Counted from the first letter of the stretch, positions 15,463 to 24,832 are shown. The stretch: 46,406 bases of DNA from Bacteroidales bacterium (GCA_017959005.1 JAGDBO010000016.1:1-46406), one strand, 5' to 3'. Notes: generated from the sequence alone by a model not told the origin. Numbers and translations: made by a program.

Positions 15463-16581
15463 ATGAAAAAAGGTTTTCTTTCTCTGTTGATTCTTATTTT
15501 TTGTGGTTCTGTTGGATTTGCTCAGAATGCACGCAATCTTACAGACGAGCAGTATATGGCGCTGGCAGACAGTATTCACAAGGTTGTGATATCCTTTGAT
15601 ACACACGTAGATACGCCAACCTATCTGCTTCATCCGGACGGACACTTTACGGTGGCTAAAGGACAGGTAAGTTTCTCTCTTATGGAGAAGGGGGGATTGG
15701 ACGGTGCCTTCTTTGCCGTCTATCTGGATCAGGGCCCTTGGCAGAATCAGAAATCTCTGGACTCCGCTTACACCTGGTGCAAAGATGAGATTCAGGCTTG
15801 GAAAGATTACGTCAATCAGAGGTGTTCAGACGTTGCAGAGATTGCATACAACACGGATGATGTAAAGCGTATTAAAAAGGAGGGGAAGAGAATTGTGGTT
15901 CTCTGCATAGAGAACGGATATCCGGTAAGGACTCTTTCGGAAGTGGATGAGTTCTACAAGATGGGCGTACGCTACATCACACTTTCTCACAATACGCCTA
16001 ATCAGATCTGCGACGGCAGCCGTTACCCGGGCAGGGCCTACTGGCACGGCCTTTCTCCGTTCGGGAGAGAGGTGGTGGAGAGGATGCAGCAGATTGGAAT
16101 AATGGTAGATGTCTCCCACGTCTCCACAGAGTCTCTGATGGATGTGCTTAAGGTGGTGAAGGCGCCGGTGATTGCCTCTCACTCTGCCTGCAAGGCGCTT
16201 AAACCGTCTCAGACGAGAGACCTTACAGATGATGAAATCCGCGCTATAGCGGCTGTAGACGGGGTTATCCAGGTGGCAACGGGCCGTTTCTTCCTTACAG
16301 ATGACCTCCCTTCTCACAAGGTGGGGGTGAAGATTTTGGCAAACCACATAGACCATATAAAGAATATAGTGGGGGCGCGCTATGTTGGACTGGGGACAGA
16401 TTTTGACGGCGGTGGCGGAGTTGTGGGTCTGGATAATGCATCGCAGATGAAAAACCTCACCGTAGAGCTTCTGAAGAGGGGTTGGACGGTGGAAGAGCTG
16501 AGGGGCTTCTGGGGAGGAAACCTGCTTAGGGTCTGGGAAAAGTGCGAAAAATATGCTTCAGATTTCCAAAATGGGAGGTAA
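15463..16581 (+). CDS. Secreted membrane dipeptidase (peptidase M19)
   Basis: 372 residues with a cleavable signal ending GFAQ. Metal-binding motifs of the renal dipeptidase family are present: FDTHVDTP (His-x-Asp), CIENG (bridging Glu), VDVSHVS and APVIASHSACKAL (two His), and GLGTDFDGGG (Asp) near residue 310. It hydrolyses dipeptides, including some D-amino-acid ones, in the periplasm. Length is normal. Next to the GltS-like gene on the same strand; an intrinsic terminator follows. Confidence 0.92.
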   Translation: MKKGFLSLLILIFCGSVGFAQNARNLTDEQYMALADSIHKVVISFDTHVDTPTYLLHPDGHFTVAKGQVSFSLMEKGGLDGAFFAVYLDQGPWQNQKSLDSAYTWCKDEIQAWKDYVNQRCSDVAEIAYNTDDVKRIKKEGKRIVVLCIENGYPVRTLSEVDEFYKMGVRYITLSHNTPNQICDGSRYPGRAYWHGLSPFGREVVERMQQIGIMVDVSHVSTESLMDVLKVVKAPVIASHSACKALKPSQTRDLTDDEIRAIAAVDGVIQVATGRFFLTDDLPSHKVGVKILANHIDHIKNIVGARYVGLGTDFDGGGGVVGLDNASQMKNLTVELLKRGWTVEELRGFWGGNLLRVWEKCEKYASDFQNGR

Positions 16582-16610
16582 TAAAAATTTTGCAAATTCA
16601 TAATTGATTG

Positions 16611-16640
16611 AAAATGGGGGTCTTGACCTCCATTTTTTTT
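16611..16640 (+). terminator. Intrinsic terminator after the dipeptidase gene
   Basis: Stem AAATGGGGGT/ACCTCCATTT with one G-U pair around a CTTG loop, then a run of eight T. It separates the dipeptidase from the ribosomal operon. Confidence 0.88.
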
Positions 16641-16673
16641 GTGCCAAAATGATTGAAAATTTTTTCAAAAAAG

Positions 16674-16704
16674 TTTGCAGATTCAGATATTTGTTTTACC
16701 TTTG
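16674..16704 (+). promoter_or_regulatory. Consensus promoter of the rplP-rplQ ribosomal operon
   Basis: TTTG (16674-16677), 19 bases, then TACCTTTG (16697-16704): an exact match to the Bacteroidota -33/-7 consensus and spacing. Transcription would start near 16709, giving a leader of about 60 bases before rplP at 16772. I see no attenuator hairpin in the leader. Confidence 0.88.
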
Positions 16705-16771
16705 CGTCCCAACATTTCGGTTCCGTTACAGCCAAGGTGTTGAAAATTAATAAGATAAAGCGTAAAAAGCG

Positions 16772-17194
16772 ATGTTACAACCAAAGAAAACCAAATTTAG
16801 AAGGATGCAGAAGGGCCGCATGAAAGGTAAGGCCCAGAGGGGAGCTCAGCTTGCTTTCGGTTCCTTCGGTATCAAGACTCTCGAGTCTTGTTGGATGACT
16901 GGCCAGCAGATTGAGGCTGCACGTCAGGCAGTTGTTCGTTATATGAATCGTGAGGGTTACGTATGGATCCGCATATTCCCTGATAAACCATTTACTAAGA
17001 AGCCTGCAGAGGTACGTATGGGTAAAGGTAAGGGTAATCCTGAGGGATTCGTAGCACCTGTAACACCTGGAAGAATGCTCATAGAGGTGGACGGAGTTCC
17101 TGTTGAGGTTGCTAGAGAGGCCCTCAGACTCGGAGCACAGAAATTGCCCGTATCTACAAAGTTTGTAGTAAGAAGGGATTATGTTAAACAATAA
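16772..17194 (+). CDS. rplP: 50S ribosomal protein L16
   Basis: 140 residues, full length. It starts [19 protein letters not shown] and contains the conserved [11 protein letters not shown] segment around residues 73-83, which lies near the peptidyl-transferase centre and A-site tRNA. It is the first gene of the operon here. Normally rplP follows rpsC within the S10 operon, but here only a dipeptidase gene, a terminator and a promoter lie upstream. Confidence 0.97.
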   Translation: MLQPKKTKFRRMQKGRMKGKAQRGAQLAFGSFGIKTLESCWMTGQQIEAARQAVVRYMNREGYVWIRIFPDKPFTKKPAEVRMGKGKGNPEGFVAPVTPGRMLIEVDGVPVEVAREALRLGAQKLPVSTKFVVRRDYVKQ

Positions 17195-17208
17195 GAAGAG
17201 GTAAGATT

Positions 17209-17412
17209 ATGGATATTAAAGAAATACGTGAAATGAGCGAGAAGGACCTCAGAGAGCGCATTCAGACTAACCGCGCTGCTTTGAACCAGATGCTTCTCAA
17301 CCACGCTGTCTCTCCATTAGAGAACACTTCTCAAATTAAGAAGGCAAAGAAAGATATCACAAGAATGCTTACTGTCTTGAGTGAGATTGAGAATAAAAAA
17401 CAGAGTAAATAA
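17209..17412 (+). CDS. rpmC: 50S ribosomal protein L29
   Basis: 67 residues forming the two-helix L29 hairpin: [15 protein letters not shown] and then [18 protein letters not shown]. It sits at the peptide exit tunnel and helps form the docking site for trigger factor and SRP. Its stop overlaps the rpsQ start by one base (TAATG). An AGAGG sequence lies before the ATG. Confidence 0.95.
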   Translation: MDIKEIREMSEKDLRERIQTNRAALNQMLLNHAVSPLENTSQIKKAKKDITRMLTVLSEIENKKQSK

Positions 17413-17666
17413 TGGAAAGAAAGCTTAGGAAAACCAGAATAGGTGTTGTGGTCAGCAACAAGATGGACAAGAGCGCCGTTGTTGCCGTAAAGACTAAAGA
17501 GAAACACCCTATTTACGGCAAGTTCGTAAATAAAACCACAAAGTTTGTAGCGCATGATGAGAAGAACGAGTGTTCAGAGGGTGATACCGTTAAGATTATG
17601 GAGACCCGTCCTCTCAGTAAGACAAAGCGTTGGAGATTAGTTGAAATCGTTGAAAAAGTTAAATAA
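17412..17666 (+). CDS. rpsQ: 30S ribosomal protein S17
   Basis: 84 residues with the conserved OB-fold start [19 protein letters not shown] and the C-terminal [20 protein letters not shown] signature. It binds 16S rRNA early in small-subunit assembly. Coupled to rpmC by TAATG and followed 3 bases later by rplN. Confidence 0.97.
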   Translation: MERKLRKTRIGVVVSNKMDKSAVVAVKTKEKHPIYGKFVNKTTKFVAHDEKNECSEGDTVKIMETRPLSKTKRWRLVEIVEKVK

Positions 17667-17669
17667 GCT

Positions 17670-18035
17670 ATGATACAGCAGGAAACAAGATTAATGGTAG
17701 CCGATAACAGCGGTGCAAAGGAGGTCCTCTGCATCCGTGTTCTGGGTGGTACAAAGCGTCGTTATGCTGGTGTAGGAGATAAGATTGTTGTAGCAGTAAA
17801 GAGCGCCATCCCGGGAGCAGACGCCAAGAAAGGCTCTGTCTCTAAGGCAGTTGTAGTAAGAACTAAGAAAGAGATCCGCAGAGCGGACGGTTCTTATATC
17901 AGATTTGACGAGAACGCCTGCGTCCTTTTGGACAATCAGGGTGAGGTTAAGGGAACACGTATCTTTGGCCCTGTTGCCAGAGAGTTGCGTGATAATTATA
18001 TGAAGATTGTTTCACTTGCCCCTGAGGTACTTTAA
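17670..18035 (+). CDS. rplN: 50S ribosomal protein L14
   Basis: 121 residues, with the near-invariant opening [18 protein letters not shown] and the [14 protein letters not shown] segment. It contacts helix 14 of 16S rRNA at the subunit interface and is the docking site of ribosome-silencing factor. Standard length and place between rpsQ and rplX. Confidence 0.98.
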   Translation: MIQQETRLMVADNSGAKEVLCIRVLGGTKRRYAGVGDKIVVAVKSAIPGADAKKGSVSKAVVVRTKKEIRRADGSYIRFDENACVLLDNQGEVKGTRIFGPVARELRDNYMKIVSLAPEVL

Positions 18036-18052
18036 TCATAGGAGGTATAGCA

Positions 18053-18376
18053 ATGAATGTAAAATTACACGTTAAGAAAGGTGATATGGTCTTCGTAAAT
18101 GCCGGTAACGAAAAGGGAAAGACCGGTAAGATCCTCAGTGTTGACCGTAAAAATATGCGCGCTATTGTTGAGGGACTCAACATGGTAAGCAAGCACACTA
18201 AGCCAAACGCTCAGAATCCACAGGGTGGAATCATTAAGCAGGAGGCATCTATTCACATCTCTAACTTGCAGGTTGTAGATCCTGTTAAGGGTGGTCCTAC
18301 CAGAATCGGACGCCGTCTTGACAGCAAAGGCAAACTTGTTCGTTACGCTAAAAAATCAGGGGAGGAAATCAAATAA
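18053..18376 (+). CDS. rplX: 50S ribosomal protein L24
   Basis: 107 residues with an N-terminal KOW motif ([19 protein letters not shown]) and the conserved [17 protein letters not shown] segment. Assembly initiator of the large subunit near the tunnel exit. It has a strong Shine-Dalgarno GGAGG (18041-18045) seven bases before the ATG, unusual for this phylum. Its stop overlaps rplE by one base. Confidence 0.97.
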   Translation: MNVKLHVKKGDMVFVNAGNEKGKTGKILSVDRKNMRAIVEGLNMVSKHTKPNAQNPQGGIIKQEASIHISNLQVVDPVKGGPTRIGRRLDSKGKLVRYAKKSGEEIK

Positions 18377-19026
18377 TGGCAAAGGAAGTAAAGAAAGAGC
18401 AGGCTGCTAAGCAGAATGCTAAACAGGCTAAGGATTCCAAGGGTTCAAAGAAGAGCTCAGGCGAGCAGGTTGTACCTAAGGGATGGGTTCCAAACCTTCA
18501 GAAAGAGTACAAAGAGCGTATAATGGGAGAACTTCAGAAGCAGTTCAACTTCAAGTCTGCAATGCAGATTCCACGCCTTATGAAGATTACTATCAATCAG
18601 GGAGTTGGAATAGCATCACAGGATAAGAAACTTGTTGAGAACGCAGCTGAGGAGTTGGCTCTCATCACAGGTCAGAAGGCAGTTCTTACCTATTCAAGAA
18701 AGGATATCGCTTCCTTCAAACTTAGAAAGGGAATGCCTATCGGTTGTAAGGTAACTCTCCGTCGTGCAAAGATGTACGAGTTTATGGAGAGACTCGTTAA
18801 GGTTTCACTTCCACGAATCAGAGATTTCAAAGGCGTGGAGGAGAAGTTTGACGGAAAGGGAAACTATACACTTGGACTTAAAGAGCAGATCATCTTCCCG
18901 GAGATTGATATTGATAAGGTATCAAAGGTTCTTGGAATGGAGATCACATTCGTAACAAGCACAACAAAGGACGAGGAGGCAAGAGCTCTCCTGGCTGCAT
19001 TTGGAGTTCCTTTCAAGAAGAAATAA
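18376..19026 (+). CDS. rplE: 50S ribosomal protein L5 with basic N-terminal extension
   Basis: 216 residues against about 180 in most bacteria. The L5 core begins near residue 38 ([11 protein letters not shown]) and includes [10 protein letters not shown] and [20 protein letters not shown]. The first 37 or so residues form a Lys/Ala/Ser-rich, probably disordered tail. The start is supported by the TAATG overlap with rplX and by lack of a better Met at the core. L5 binds 5S rRNA and contacts the P-site tRNA. Confidence 0.96.
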   Translation: MAKEVKKEQAAKQNAKQAKDSKGSKKSSGEQVVPKGWVPNLQKEYKERIMGELQKQFNFKSAMQIPRLMKITINQGVGIASQDKKLVENAAEELALITGQKAVLTYSRKDIASFKLRKGMPIGCKVTLRRAKMYEFMERLVKVSLPRIRDFKGVEEKFDGKGNYTLGLKEQIIFPEIDIDKVSKVLGMEITFVTSTTKDEEARALLAAFGVPFKKK

Positions 19027-19043
19027 TAGAAAACAGATAGTAT

Positions 19044-19313
19044 ATGGCAAAAGAATCAATGAAAGCGCGCGAAGTAAAGCGCGCCAAGCTATGCGCCAAA
19101 TATGCTGAGAAACGCAAACAACTGAAGGCTGAGGGTAACTATGCAGCTCTGGATAAGCTTCCTAAGAACGCTTCTCCTGTAAGACTTCACAACCGCTGCT
19201 CTCTTACCGGAAGACCAAAGGGATATATGCGCGTATTCGGCATAAGCAGAATTCAGTTCAGAGAGATGGCCAGCAAAGGTCTTATCCCTGGAGTACGCAA
19301 AGCTAGCTGGTAA
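19044..19313 (+). CDS. rpsN: 30S ribosomal protein S14 (zinc-independent long form)
   Basis: 89 residues, the long form without the CxxC pairs of zinc-type S14. Conserved [17 protein letters not shown] and [18 protein letters not shown] are present. It lies at the head of the 30S subunit. Note the standard position between rplE and rpsH. Confidence 0.97.
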   Translation: MAKESMKAREVKRAKLCAKYAEKRKQLKAEGNYAALDKLPKNASPVRLHNRCSLTGRPKGYMRVFGISRIQFREMASKGLIPGVRKASW

Positions 19314-19354
19314 CAGCAAAGTGGATATCGATTATTTATTAAAAACTTAAAACA

Positions 19355-19750
19355 ATGACTGATCCAATTTCAGACTTTTTGACAAGAATCAGGAACGCCT
19401 ACAGAGCAAACCATAAGGTTGTTGAGATTCCTGCCTCCAAAATGAAACAAGAGCTTACAAGAGTTCTCTTTGAGAAGGGTTACATCTTGAGCTACAAGGT
19501 TGTGGAGGGAAAACCTGTAGGAACAATTAAGATAGCACTCAAGTACCACCCAGAGACTCACACTCCTGCAATCAAGAAGATAGTAAGAGTTAGCCGTCCG
19601 GGTCTTCGTCAGTACAGCGGAGTGGAGAAGATGCCTAGAGTTCTCAACGGACTCGGAATAGCTATCCTTTCTACTTCAAAGGGTATTATCACAGATAAGG
19701 AAGCTCGTCTGCAGAATGTTGGCGGCGAGGTGCTTTGCTACGTTTATTAA
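19355..19750 (+). CDS. rpsH: 30S ribosomal protein S8
   Basis: 131 residues, beginning MTDPISDFLTRIRNAYRA and ending with the classic GIAILSTSKGIITDKEAR and GGEVLCYVY. S8 binds the central domain of 16S rRNA and in E. coli represses the spc operon by binding the rplE leader; no such site could be recognised here by eye. Confidence 0.98.
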   Translation: MTDPISDFLTRIRNAYRANHKVVEIPASKMKQELTRVLFEKGYILSYKVVEGKPVGTIKIALKYHPETHTPAIKKIVRVSRPGLRQYSGVEKMPRVLNGLGIAILSTSKGIITDKEARLQNVGGEVLCYVY

Positions 19751-19768
19751 TAGAATAACATTTTAATT

Positions 19769-20329
19769 ATGTCAAGAATAGGAAAATTACCTGTAAGCCT
19801 TCCACAAGGAGTTACAATCTCCGTAGATAAGGAGAATGTGGTTAAGGTTAAAGGCCCTAAGGGAGAGCTCTCACAGAAGGTAGATCCGGATATTGAGGTC
19901 TCCGTAGAGGGAGGCGTGGTAACTGTAAAAAGACCTACAGACCAGCCGCGCCACAGATCTATGCACGGACTTTATCGTGCTTTGATACACAATATGGTTG
20001 TTGGAGTATCTGAGGGTTATCAGACAAAGCAGGAGCTTGTTGGTGTTGGTTACCGCGTTGAGGCAGCCGGACAGCTTCTTAAGTTCTCTTTGGGCTTCTC
20101 TCACGATATTTATCTCCAGCTCCCTAGCGAGGTTACCGCTGAGGTTCCTCAGGTTAAGAAGGGTGCTAACCCAATTTTGATTCTCAACAGTTCAGACAAG
20201 CAGCTTCTTGGTATGGTAGCAGCTAAGATCCGTTCATTCCGTAAGCCAGAGCCTTACAAGGGTAAAGGTATTAAGTTTGAGGGTGAGCAGATTCGTAGAA
20301 AGGCTGGTAAGACCGCTGCAGCTAAATAA
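19769..20329 (+). CDS. rplF: 50S ribosomal protein L6
   Basis: 186 residues with two related alpha/beta repeats and the signature PEPYKGKGIKFEGEQIRRK near the C-terminus. It binds 23S rRNA at the base of the L7/L12 stalk near the factor site. Usual order after rpsH. Confidence 0.98.
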   Translation: MSRIGKLPVSLPQGVTISVDKENVVKVKGPKGELSQKVDPDIEVSVEGGVVTVKRPTDQPRHRSMHGLYRALIHNMVVGVSEGYQTKQELVGVGYRVEAAGQLLKFSLGFSHDIYLQLPSEVTAEVPQVKKGANPILILNSSDKQLLGMVAAKIRSFRKPEPYKGKGIKFEGEQIRRKAGKTAAAK

Positions 20330-20344
20330 TTAGGAGGATAAGAT

Positions 20345-20701
20345 ATGAATAAAATTGAAAGAAGACAGAGAATTCGTTATCGTATCCGCAAGGTTGTTAA
20401 CGGTACTGCGGAGAGACCAAGAATGAGCATTTTCAGATCTAACAAGCAGATATACGTTCAGTTCATCGACGATGTAAACGGCGTTACACTGGCTGCCGTT
20501 TCCTCTATGGATAAGGCTGTTGCTCCTCAGACTGAGGGCAAGACCAAGATAGAGGTTGCTGCAATTGTCGGCGAGGCTGCCGCTAAGGTTGCCGCTGAAA
20601 AGGGTATCAAAGAGGTTGCCTTTGACAGAGGAGGTTACCTGTATCACGGAAGAGTTAAAAGTTTGGCAGATGCCGCACGTAAGGGCGGTCTTAAATTCTA
20701 A
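20345..20701 (+). CDS. rplR: 50S ribosomal protein L18
   Basis: 118 residues, with an N-terminal basic segment ([11 protein letters not shown]), [20 protein letters not shown] and a C-terminal [22 protein letters not shown]-type end (positions about 94-115). It binds 5S rRNA. GGAGG at 20333-20337 is placed seven bases before the ATG. The stop overlaps rpsE by one base. Confidence 0.97.
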   Translation: MNKIERRQRIRYRIRKVVNGTAERPRMSIFRSNKQIYVQFIDDVNGVTLAAVSSMDKAVAPQTEGKTKIEVAAIVGEAAAKVAAEKGIKEVAFDRGGYLYHGRVKSLADAARKGGLKF

Positions 20702-21219
20702 TGACTATGGCAGAAAATACTAAGAACAAAGAGGTAAGAACTACAGACCTGGAACTTAAAGACAGGTTGGTGGCAGTTAGAAGAGTTACCAAAGGAGGTC
20801 GTCACTTCAGCTTTGCTGCTATAGTAGTAGTTGGAGATGAGAAGAGCGTTGTAGGTTACGGACTTGGCAAGGCCAACGAGGTTACCACCGCAATCTCCAA
20901 AGGCATTGAGGATGCAAAGAAGAACCTTGTTAAGGTTCCTGTATACAAGAACACAATTCCACACGAGCAGACTGCTAAATTCGGTGGTGCTGAGGTATTT
21001 ATGAAGCCTGCAGCTCCTGGTACCGGAGTGAAGGCAGGAGGTGCTATGCGTGCAGTGTTCGAGTCTGTAGGCATTCACGATGTGCTTGCAAAATCAAAGG
21101 GTTCGTCTAACCCTCACAACCTTGTAAAGGCTACTATTGCTGCTCTCGCACAGATGAGAGACGCTTACACCGTTGCAGGTTTGAGAGGCGTGCCTATGAA
21201 GAATGTATTTAACGGTTAA
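20701..21219 (+). CDS. rpsE: 30S ribosomal protein S5
   Basis: 172 residues. It has the dsRNA-binding-like N-domain ([19 protein letters not shown]) and the C-domain with [18 protein letters not shown] and SKSKGS-like [13 protein letters not shown]5 takes part in mRNA unwinding and accuracy. Start taken at the ATG overlapping the rplR stop; a second ATG two codons later is possible. Confidence 0.97.
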   Translation: MTMAENTKNKEVRTTDLELKDRLVAVRRVTKGGRHFSFAAIVVVGDEKSVVGYGLGKANEVTTAISKGIEDAKKNLVKVPVYKNTIPHEQTAKFGGAEVFMKPAAPGTGVKAGGAMRAVFESVGIHDVLAKSKGSSNPHNLVKATIAALAQMRDAYTVAGLRGVPMKNVFNG

Positions 21220-21232
21220 GGAGGAGTGAGAA

Positions 21233-21412
21233 ATGGCAAAAGTTAAAGTCACACAGGTAAAAGGAAAAAGTGGTGCGACAAAGAGACAGATTGCAACACT
21301 CGAGGCCTTAGGAATCAAGAAGATTCACCACAGCGTAGAAGTTGAACTGACTTCAGTTACAAAGGGTATGATTGAGAAGGTTCGTCACCTTGTAACAGTA
21401 GAAGAAATTTAA
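21233..21412 (+). CDS. rpmD: 50S ribosomal protein L30
   Basis: 59 residues from ATG 21233 to TAA 21410-21412. It shows the L30 fold markers VTQVKGKSGATKRQIATLEA and the LGIKKIHHSVE segment followed by IRHLV-type ending (VRHLVTVEEI). A strong GGAGG (21220-21224) lies eight bases before the start. Located between rpsE and rplO as expected. Confidence 0.96.
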   Translation: MAKVKVTQVKGKSGATKRQIATLEALGIKKIHHSVEVELTSVTKGMIEKVRHLVTVEEI

Positions 21413-21425
21413 GGAGGATTAGAGA

Positions 21426-21875
21426 ATGAAACTTAATACATTAAAACCTGCAAAGGGTTCTTTGGGAAAGGAAAAGAGAATCGGCCGTGGCGAGGGTTCC
21501 GGACATGGTGGAACTGCAACACGCGGTATGAACGGTGCTAAGCAGCGCAGCGGTTATTCTGCAAAGCTTGGTTTCCAGGGCGGTCAGATGCCTATCCAGA
21601 GACAGTTGCCTAAGTTTGGCTTCAACAACCCTAACAAAGTTGAATATAAAGTTATCAACCTCTCTTCACTTCAGGCTCTTAGCGAGAAACTCAAAGTTGA
21701 GGAAATCAGCAGAGAGACTCTGATTGAGAACGGTCTCGTTTCAAAGAAGGATCTTGTTAAGATTCTTGGAAACGGCGAGCTTAAGGCAAAACTTAATGTC
21801 TCTGCAAACGCCTTCTCAAAATCAGCTATCGCTAAAATAGAAGCATTGAACGGTACTGCAACAGTAATCAAGTAA
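21426..21875 (+). CDS. rplO: 50S ribosomal protein L15
   Basis: 149 residues with the Gly/Arg-rich N-terminal tail (GRGEGSGHGGTATRG), GFQGGQMPIQRQLPKFGF, and the C-terminal KLNVSANAFSKSAIAKIEA. Late assembly protein of the large subunit. GGAGG at 21413-21417 overlaps the end of rpmD. Confidence 0.97.
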   Translation: MKLNTLKPAKGSLGKEKRIGRGEGSGHGGTATRGMNGAKQRSGYSAKLGFQGGQMPIQRQLPKFGFNNPNKVEYKVINLSSLQALSEKLKVEEISRETLIENGLVSKKDLVKILGNGELKAKLNVSANAFSKSAIAKIEALNGTATVIK

Positions 21876-21879
21876 CAAA

Positions 21880-23196
21880 ATGAAGAAGTTTATTGAAACT
21901 ATAAGGAACATCTTCAAGATTGAGGATCTTAAAAACAGAATCATTTACACTCTGCTTTTGATCCTCGTGTATCGTCTTGGGAGCTTTGTAGTTATGCCGG
22001 GTATCAATCCTCACATGATTGCAGATTCAAATCTGACTGCACAGACATCTGAGGGTCTTCTCGGTTTGCTCAACATGTTCTCAGGAGGTGCGTTTGGAAA
22101 TGCTTCCATATTTGCACTCGGTGTAATGCCTTACATCTCTGCATCTATCGTCCTTCAGCTTTTGGGTATTATGATCCCATATTTCCAGAAGCTTCAGAAG
22201 GAGGGTGAGAGCGGAAGAAGGAAAATGAACCAGTGGACCCGTTATCTGACCATTGTAATTCTTGCAGTACAAGGTCCTGCATATCTTACCAACCTTCACG
22301 CACAGCTTCCACAGGAGGCGTTCCTTATTAAGGGCTTCTCCTTCAACCTGTTTGCAACCTTGGTTCTTATAGGTGGAACTATGTTTATCATGTGGTTGGG
22401 CGAGAGAATTACAGACCGCGGTATTGGTAACGGTATCTCACTTATCATCATGATCGGTATCGTAGCAAGATTGCCTCACGCTCTTCTTGCTGAGATCGGT
22501 ACAAGAACCGCTGGTGGTGTAGGAGGTCCTCTGATGCTTATAGTTGAGTTCATACTTCTCTTTGTCATCTTTGCACTTACAATTGCACTTGTACAGGGAA
22601 CCCGCAAGATTCCGGTACAGTATGCAAAGAGAATAGTGGGTAACAAGCAGTATGGTGGCGTTAGACAGTATATCCCATTGAAGATCAATGCTGCCAACGT
22701 TATGCCTATCATCTTTGCTCAGGCACTGATGATGTTCCCTCTGCTGTTCTCTCACTTTGACGCAACTAGAGGATTCGCTGCAACATTCTCAAACATAAGG
22801 GGTTTCTGGTATAACGCAGTATTCGCATTCCTTATCATCATCTTCACATACTTCTATACAACCGTCATTATCAATCCAACACAGATGGCGGAGGAGATGA
22901 AGAAGAACGGTGGATTTATTCCTGGCGTTAAGCCCGGTAAGGCAACTGCTGAGTACATTGACTCCGTAATGAGTAGAATTACTCTTCCGGGTTCCATATT
23001 CCTTGCAATCGTAGGTATTCTTCCTGCACTTGCAATGATTGTGGGTGTAAACAACCAGTTTGCACAGTTCTACGGAGGTACTTCACTGCTTATTATGGTG
23101 GGTGTTGTATTGGATACGCTGCAGCAGATTGAGAGCCACTTGCTGATGAGACATTACGACGGACTTACAAAAACCGGAAGGTTGAAAGGACGCTAA
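21880..23196 (+). CDS. secY: Preprotein translocase subunit SecY
   Basis: 438 residues and ten membrane segments. Family signatures are LLNMFSGGAFGNASIFALGVMPYIS-type plug region (around residues 63-90), a GERITDRGIGNGISLII loop and the RYYDGL-like MRHYDGLTKTGRLKGR C-terminus. It forms the Sec channel with SecE and SecG. Starts four bases after rplO, in its normal place at the end of the spc block. Confidence 0.98.
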   Translation: MKKFIETIRNIFKIEDLKNRIIYTLLLILVYRLGSFVVMPGINPHMIADSNLTAQTSEGLLGLLNMFSGGAFGNASIFALGVMPYISASIVLQLLGIMIPYFQKLQKEGESGRRKMNQWTRYLTIVILAVQGPAYLTNLHAQLPQEAFLIKGFSFNLFATLVLIGGTMFIMWLGERITDRGIGNGISLIIMIGIVARLPHALLAEIGTRTAGGVGGPLMLIVEFILLFVIFALTIALVQGTRKIPVQYAKRIVGNKQYGGVRQYIPLKINAANVMPIIFAQALMMFPLLFSHFDATRGFAATFSNIRGFWYNAVFAFLIIIFTYFYTTVIINPTQMAEEMKKNGGFIPGVKPGKATAEYIDSVMSRITLPGSIFLAIVGILPALAMIVGVNNQFAQFYGGTSLLIMVGVVLDTLQQIESHLLMRHYDGLTKTGRLKGR

Positions 23197-23230
23197 AATA
23201 GAGTTTTCAGAGTTCGTTAGTTGATATAAG

Positions 23231-24004
23231 ATGGTACACTACAAGACATTGGAAGAAATTGAGATTCTCAGAGAGAATGCTATCCTTGTCTCTAAAACCC
23301 TGGCGGAGGTTGGCAAGCACATTGCTCCCGGTGTAACAACCAAGCAGTTGGATAAGATTGCCGAGACCTTCATCCGCGATAACGGCGCGGTACCGGGTTT
23401 CCTTGGGTACGGCGGATTTCCCGCAACACTCTGCCTCTCTGTAAATGAGGTGGTTGTGCACGGAATTCCGGATAACACCGTGCTCAAGGAGGGTGATATC
23501 GTCTCAGTAGATTGTGGTACCGTCTATAAAGGCTTTTACGGAGATTCCGCCTACACTTTTCCGGTGGGAGAGGTGGACAAAGAGACGGCTTTTCTTCTCA
23601 AGACTACGGAAGAGAGCTTGTATCTGGGTGCTGCTCAGGCAATTGACGGGAATAGAATCGGGGACATAGGTCACGCTGTTCAGTCATATTGTGAGGAGAG
23701 GGGTTTCTCAGTAGTGAGGGAGTTGGTAGGACACGGCCTCGGCAGAGATATGCATGAGGATCCTATGGTTCCGAACTACGGAAAGCCGGGAAGCGGTAAG
23801 AAGCTCAGGGAAGGAATGGTAATATGCATCGAGCCAATGATTAACGCAGGCAAAAAGGATGTGTATGAGAGAAAGAACGGCTGGAGCGTCGCTACCGTAG
23901 ATGGTAAAAAATCTGCTCACTTTGAGTTTACCGTTGCCGTAAAGAAGGGTAAACCAGAGATATTGACAACATTTGATTACATTAAAAAACTAAAGGAAAA
24001 CTGA
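23231..24004 (+). CDS. map: Type I methionine aminopeptidase
   Basis: 257 residues. The pita-bread metal-site residues are visible: VVHGIPDN (His near 76), [19 protein letters not shown] (two Asp), [12 protein letters not shown] (His), IEPMIN (Glu) and HFEFTVAV (Glu). It removes the initiator Met from nascent proteins. Between secY and infA; the start of infA is one base past its stop. Confidence 0.97.
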   Translation: MVHYKTLEEIEILRENAILVSKTLAEVGKHIAPGVTTKQLDKIAETFIRDNGAVPGFLGYGGFPATLCLSVNEVVVHGIPDNTVLKEGDIVSVDCGTVYKGFYGDSAYTFPVGEVDKETAFLLKTTEESLYLGAAQAIDGNRIGDIGHAVQSYCEERGFSVVRELVGHGLGRDMHEDPMVPNYGKPGSGKKLREGMVICIEPMINAGKKDVYERKNGWSVATVDGKKSAHFEFTVAVKKGKPEILTTFDYIKKLKEN

Positions 24005-24005
24005 T

Positions 24006-24224
24006 ATGGCAAAACAGGAAGCAATTGAAAGAGACGGCGTAATACTTGAGGCTCTGTCCAATGCAATGTTCAAGGTTGAACTGGACAACGGCCCGGTGAT
24101 TATTGCGCATATTTCAGGCAAGATGCGTATGCACTACATCAAGATTCTTCCGGGAGATAGGGTTAAGGTAGAGATGTCTCCGTATGACCTTACAAAGGGA
24201 AGAATATCCTTCAGATACAAGTAA
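24006..24224 (+). CDS. infA: Translation initiation factor IF-1
   Basis: 72 residues, the exact family length, with the OB-fold core [46 protein letters not shown] and GRISFRY. It blocks the A site during initiation. Follows map directly; rpmJ follows after about 40 bases. Confidence 0.98.
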   Translation: MAKQEAIERDGVILEALSNAMFKVELDNGPVIIAHISGKMRMHYIKILPGDRVKVEMSPYDLTKGRISFRYK

Positions 24225-24266
24225 TGTAATTGGCTCGTAAAGAATAAATTATAAAAACAAAATACT

Positions 24267-24383
24267 ATGAAAGTCAAAGCTTCAGTAAAAAAGCGCAGCG
24301 ATGATTGCAAGATTGTAAGACGCAAGGGACGCGTTTACATTATCTGCAAGAAGAACCCTAAGTTCAAGATGCGTCAGGGTTAA
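24267..24383 (+). CDS. rpmJ: 50S ribosomal protein L36
   Basis: 38 residues, ATG 24267 to TAA 24381-24383. It starts [19 protein letters not shown] and ends KFKMRQG, the L36 pattern. Compared with the zinc form (Cys11, Cys14, Cys27, His32), only Cys14 and Cys27 remain; position 11 is Ser or Arg and the His is lost. So zinc binding is unlikely and this is the C-minus type. Confidence 0.97.
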   Translation: MKVKASVKKRSDDCKIVRRKGRVYIICKKNPKFKMRQG

Positions 24384-24442
24384 TAAACCTTGCTAACGGA
24401 TTGTTAAACAGAAAAATTTTCAAATCAAGTAAACAATAGAAT

Positions 24443-24820
24443 ATGGCACGTATAGCCGGTGTAGATTTACCAAAAAACAAAAGGGGAGAGATAGGTCTTA
24501 CCTATATCTTCGGAATTGGTCGTAATTCTGCCAAAAAGATCCTTGAGAAGAATAACATTGATGTTAATATCAAGGTACAAGATTGGACAGATGACCAGAT
24601 TGCTGCAATAAGAAAGACGATTGCAGAAGAGTATAAGATTGAGGGCGAGCTTCGTACCGCAACTCAGTTGAACATCAAACGTCTTATGGATATCGGATGT
24701 TACAGAGGTATCCGTCATAGACTAGGTCTGCCTGTAAGAGGGCAAAGTACTAAGAACAACGCCCGTACAAGAAAGGGTAAGAAGAAGACCGTTGCTAACA
24801 AGAAGAAGGCAACTAAATAA
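24443..24820 (+). CDS. rpsM: 30S ribosomal protein S13
   Basis: 125 residues with [33 protein letters not shown] (helix-hairpin-helix-like) and the C-terminal [20 protein letters not shown] tail that reaches the P-site tRNA. First gene of the alpha block in the usual order. Confidence 0.98.
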   Translation: MARIAGVDLPKNKRGEIGLTYIFGIGRNSAKKILEKNNIDVNIKVQDWTDDQIAAIRKTIAEEYKIEGELRTATQLNIKRLMDIGCYRGIRHRLGLPVRGQSTKNNARTRKGKKKTVANKKKATK

Positions 24821-24832
24821 AGGCAGTTAGTT

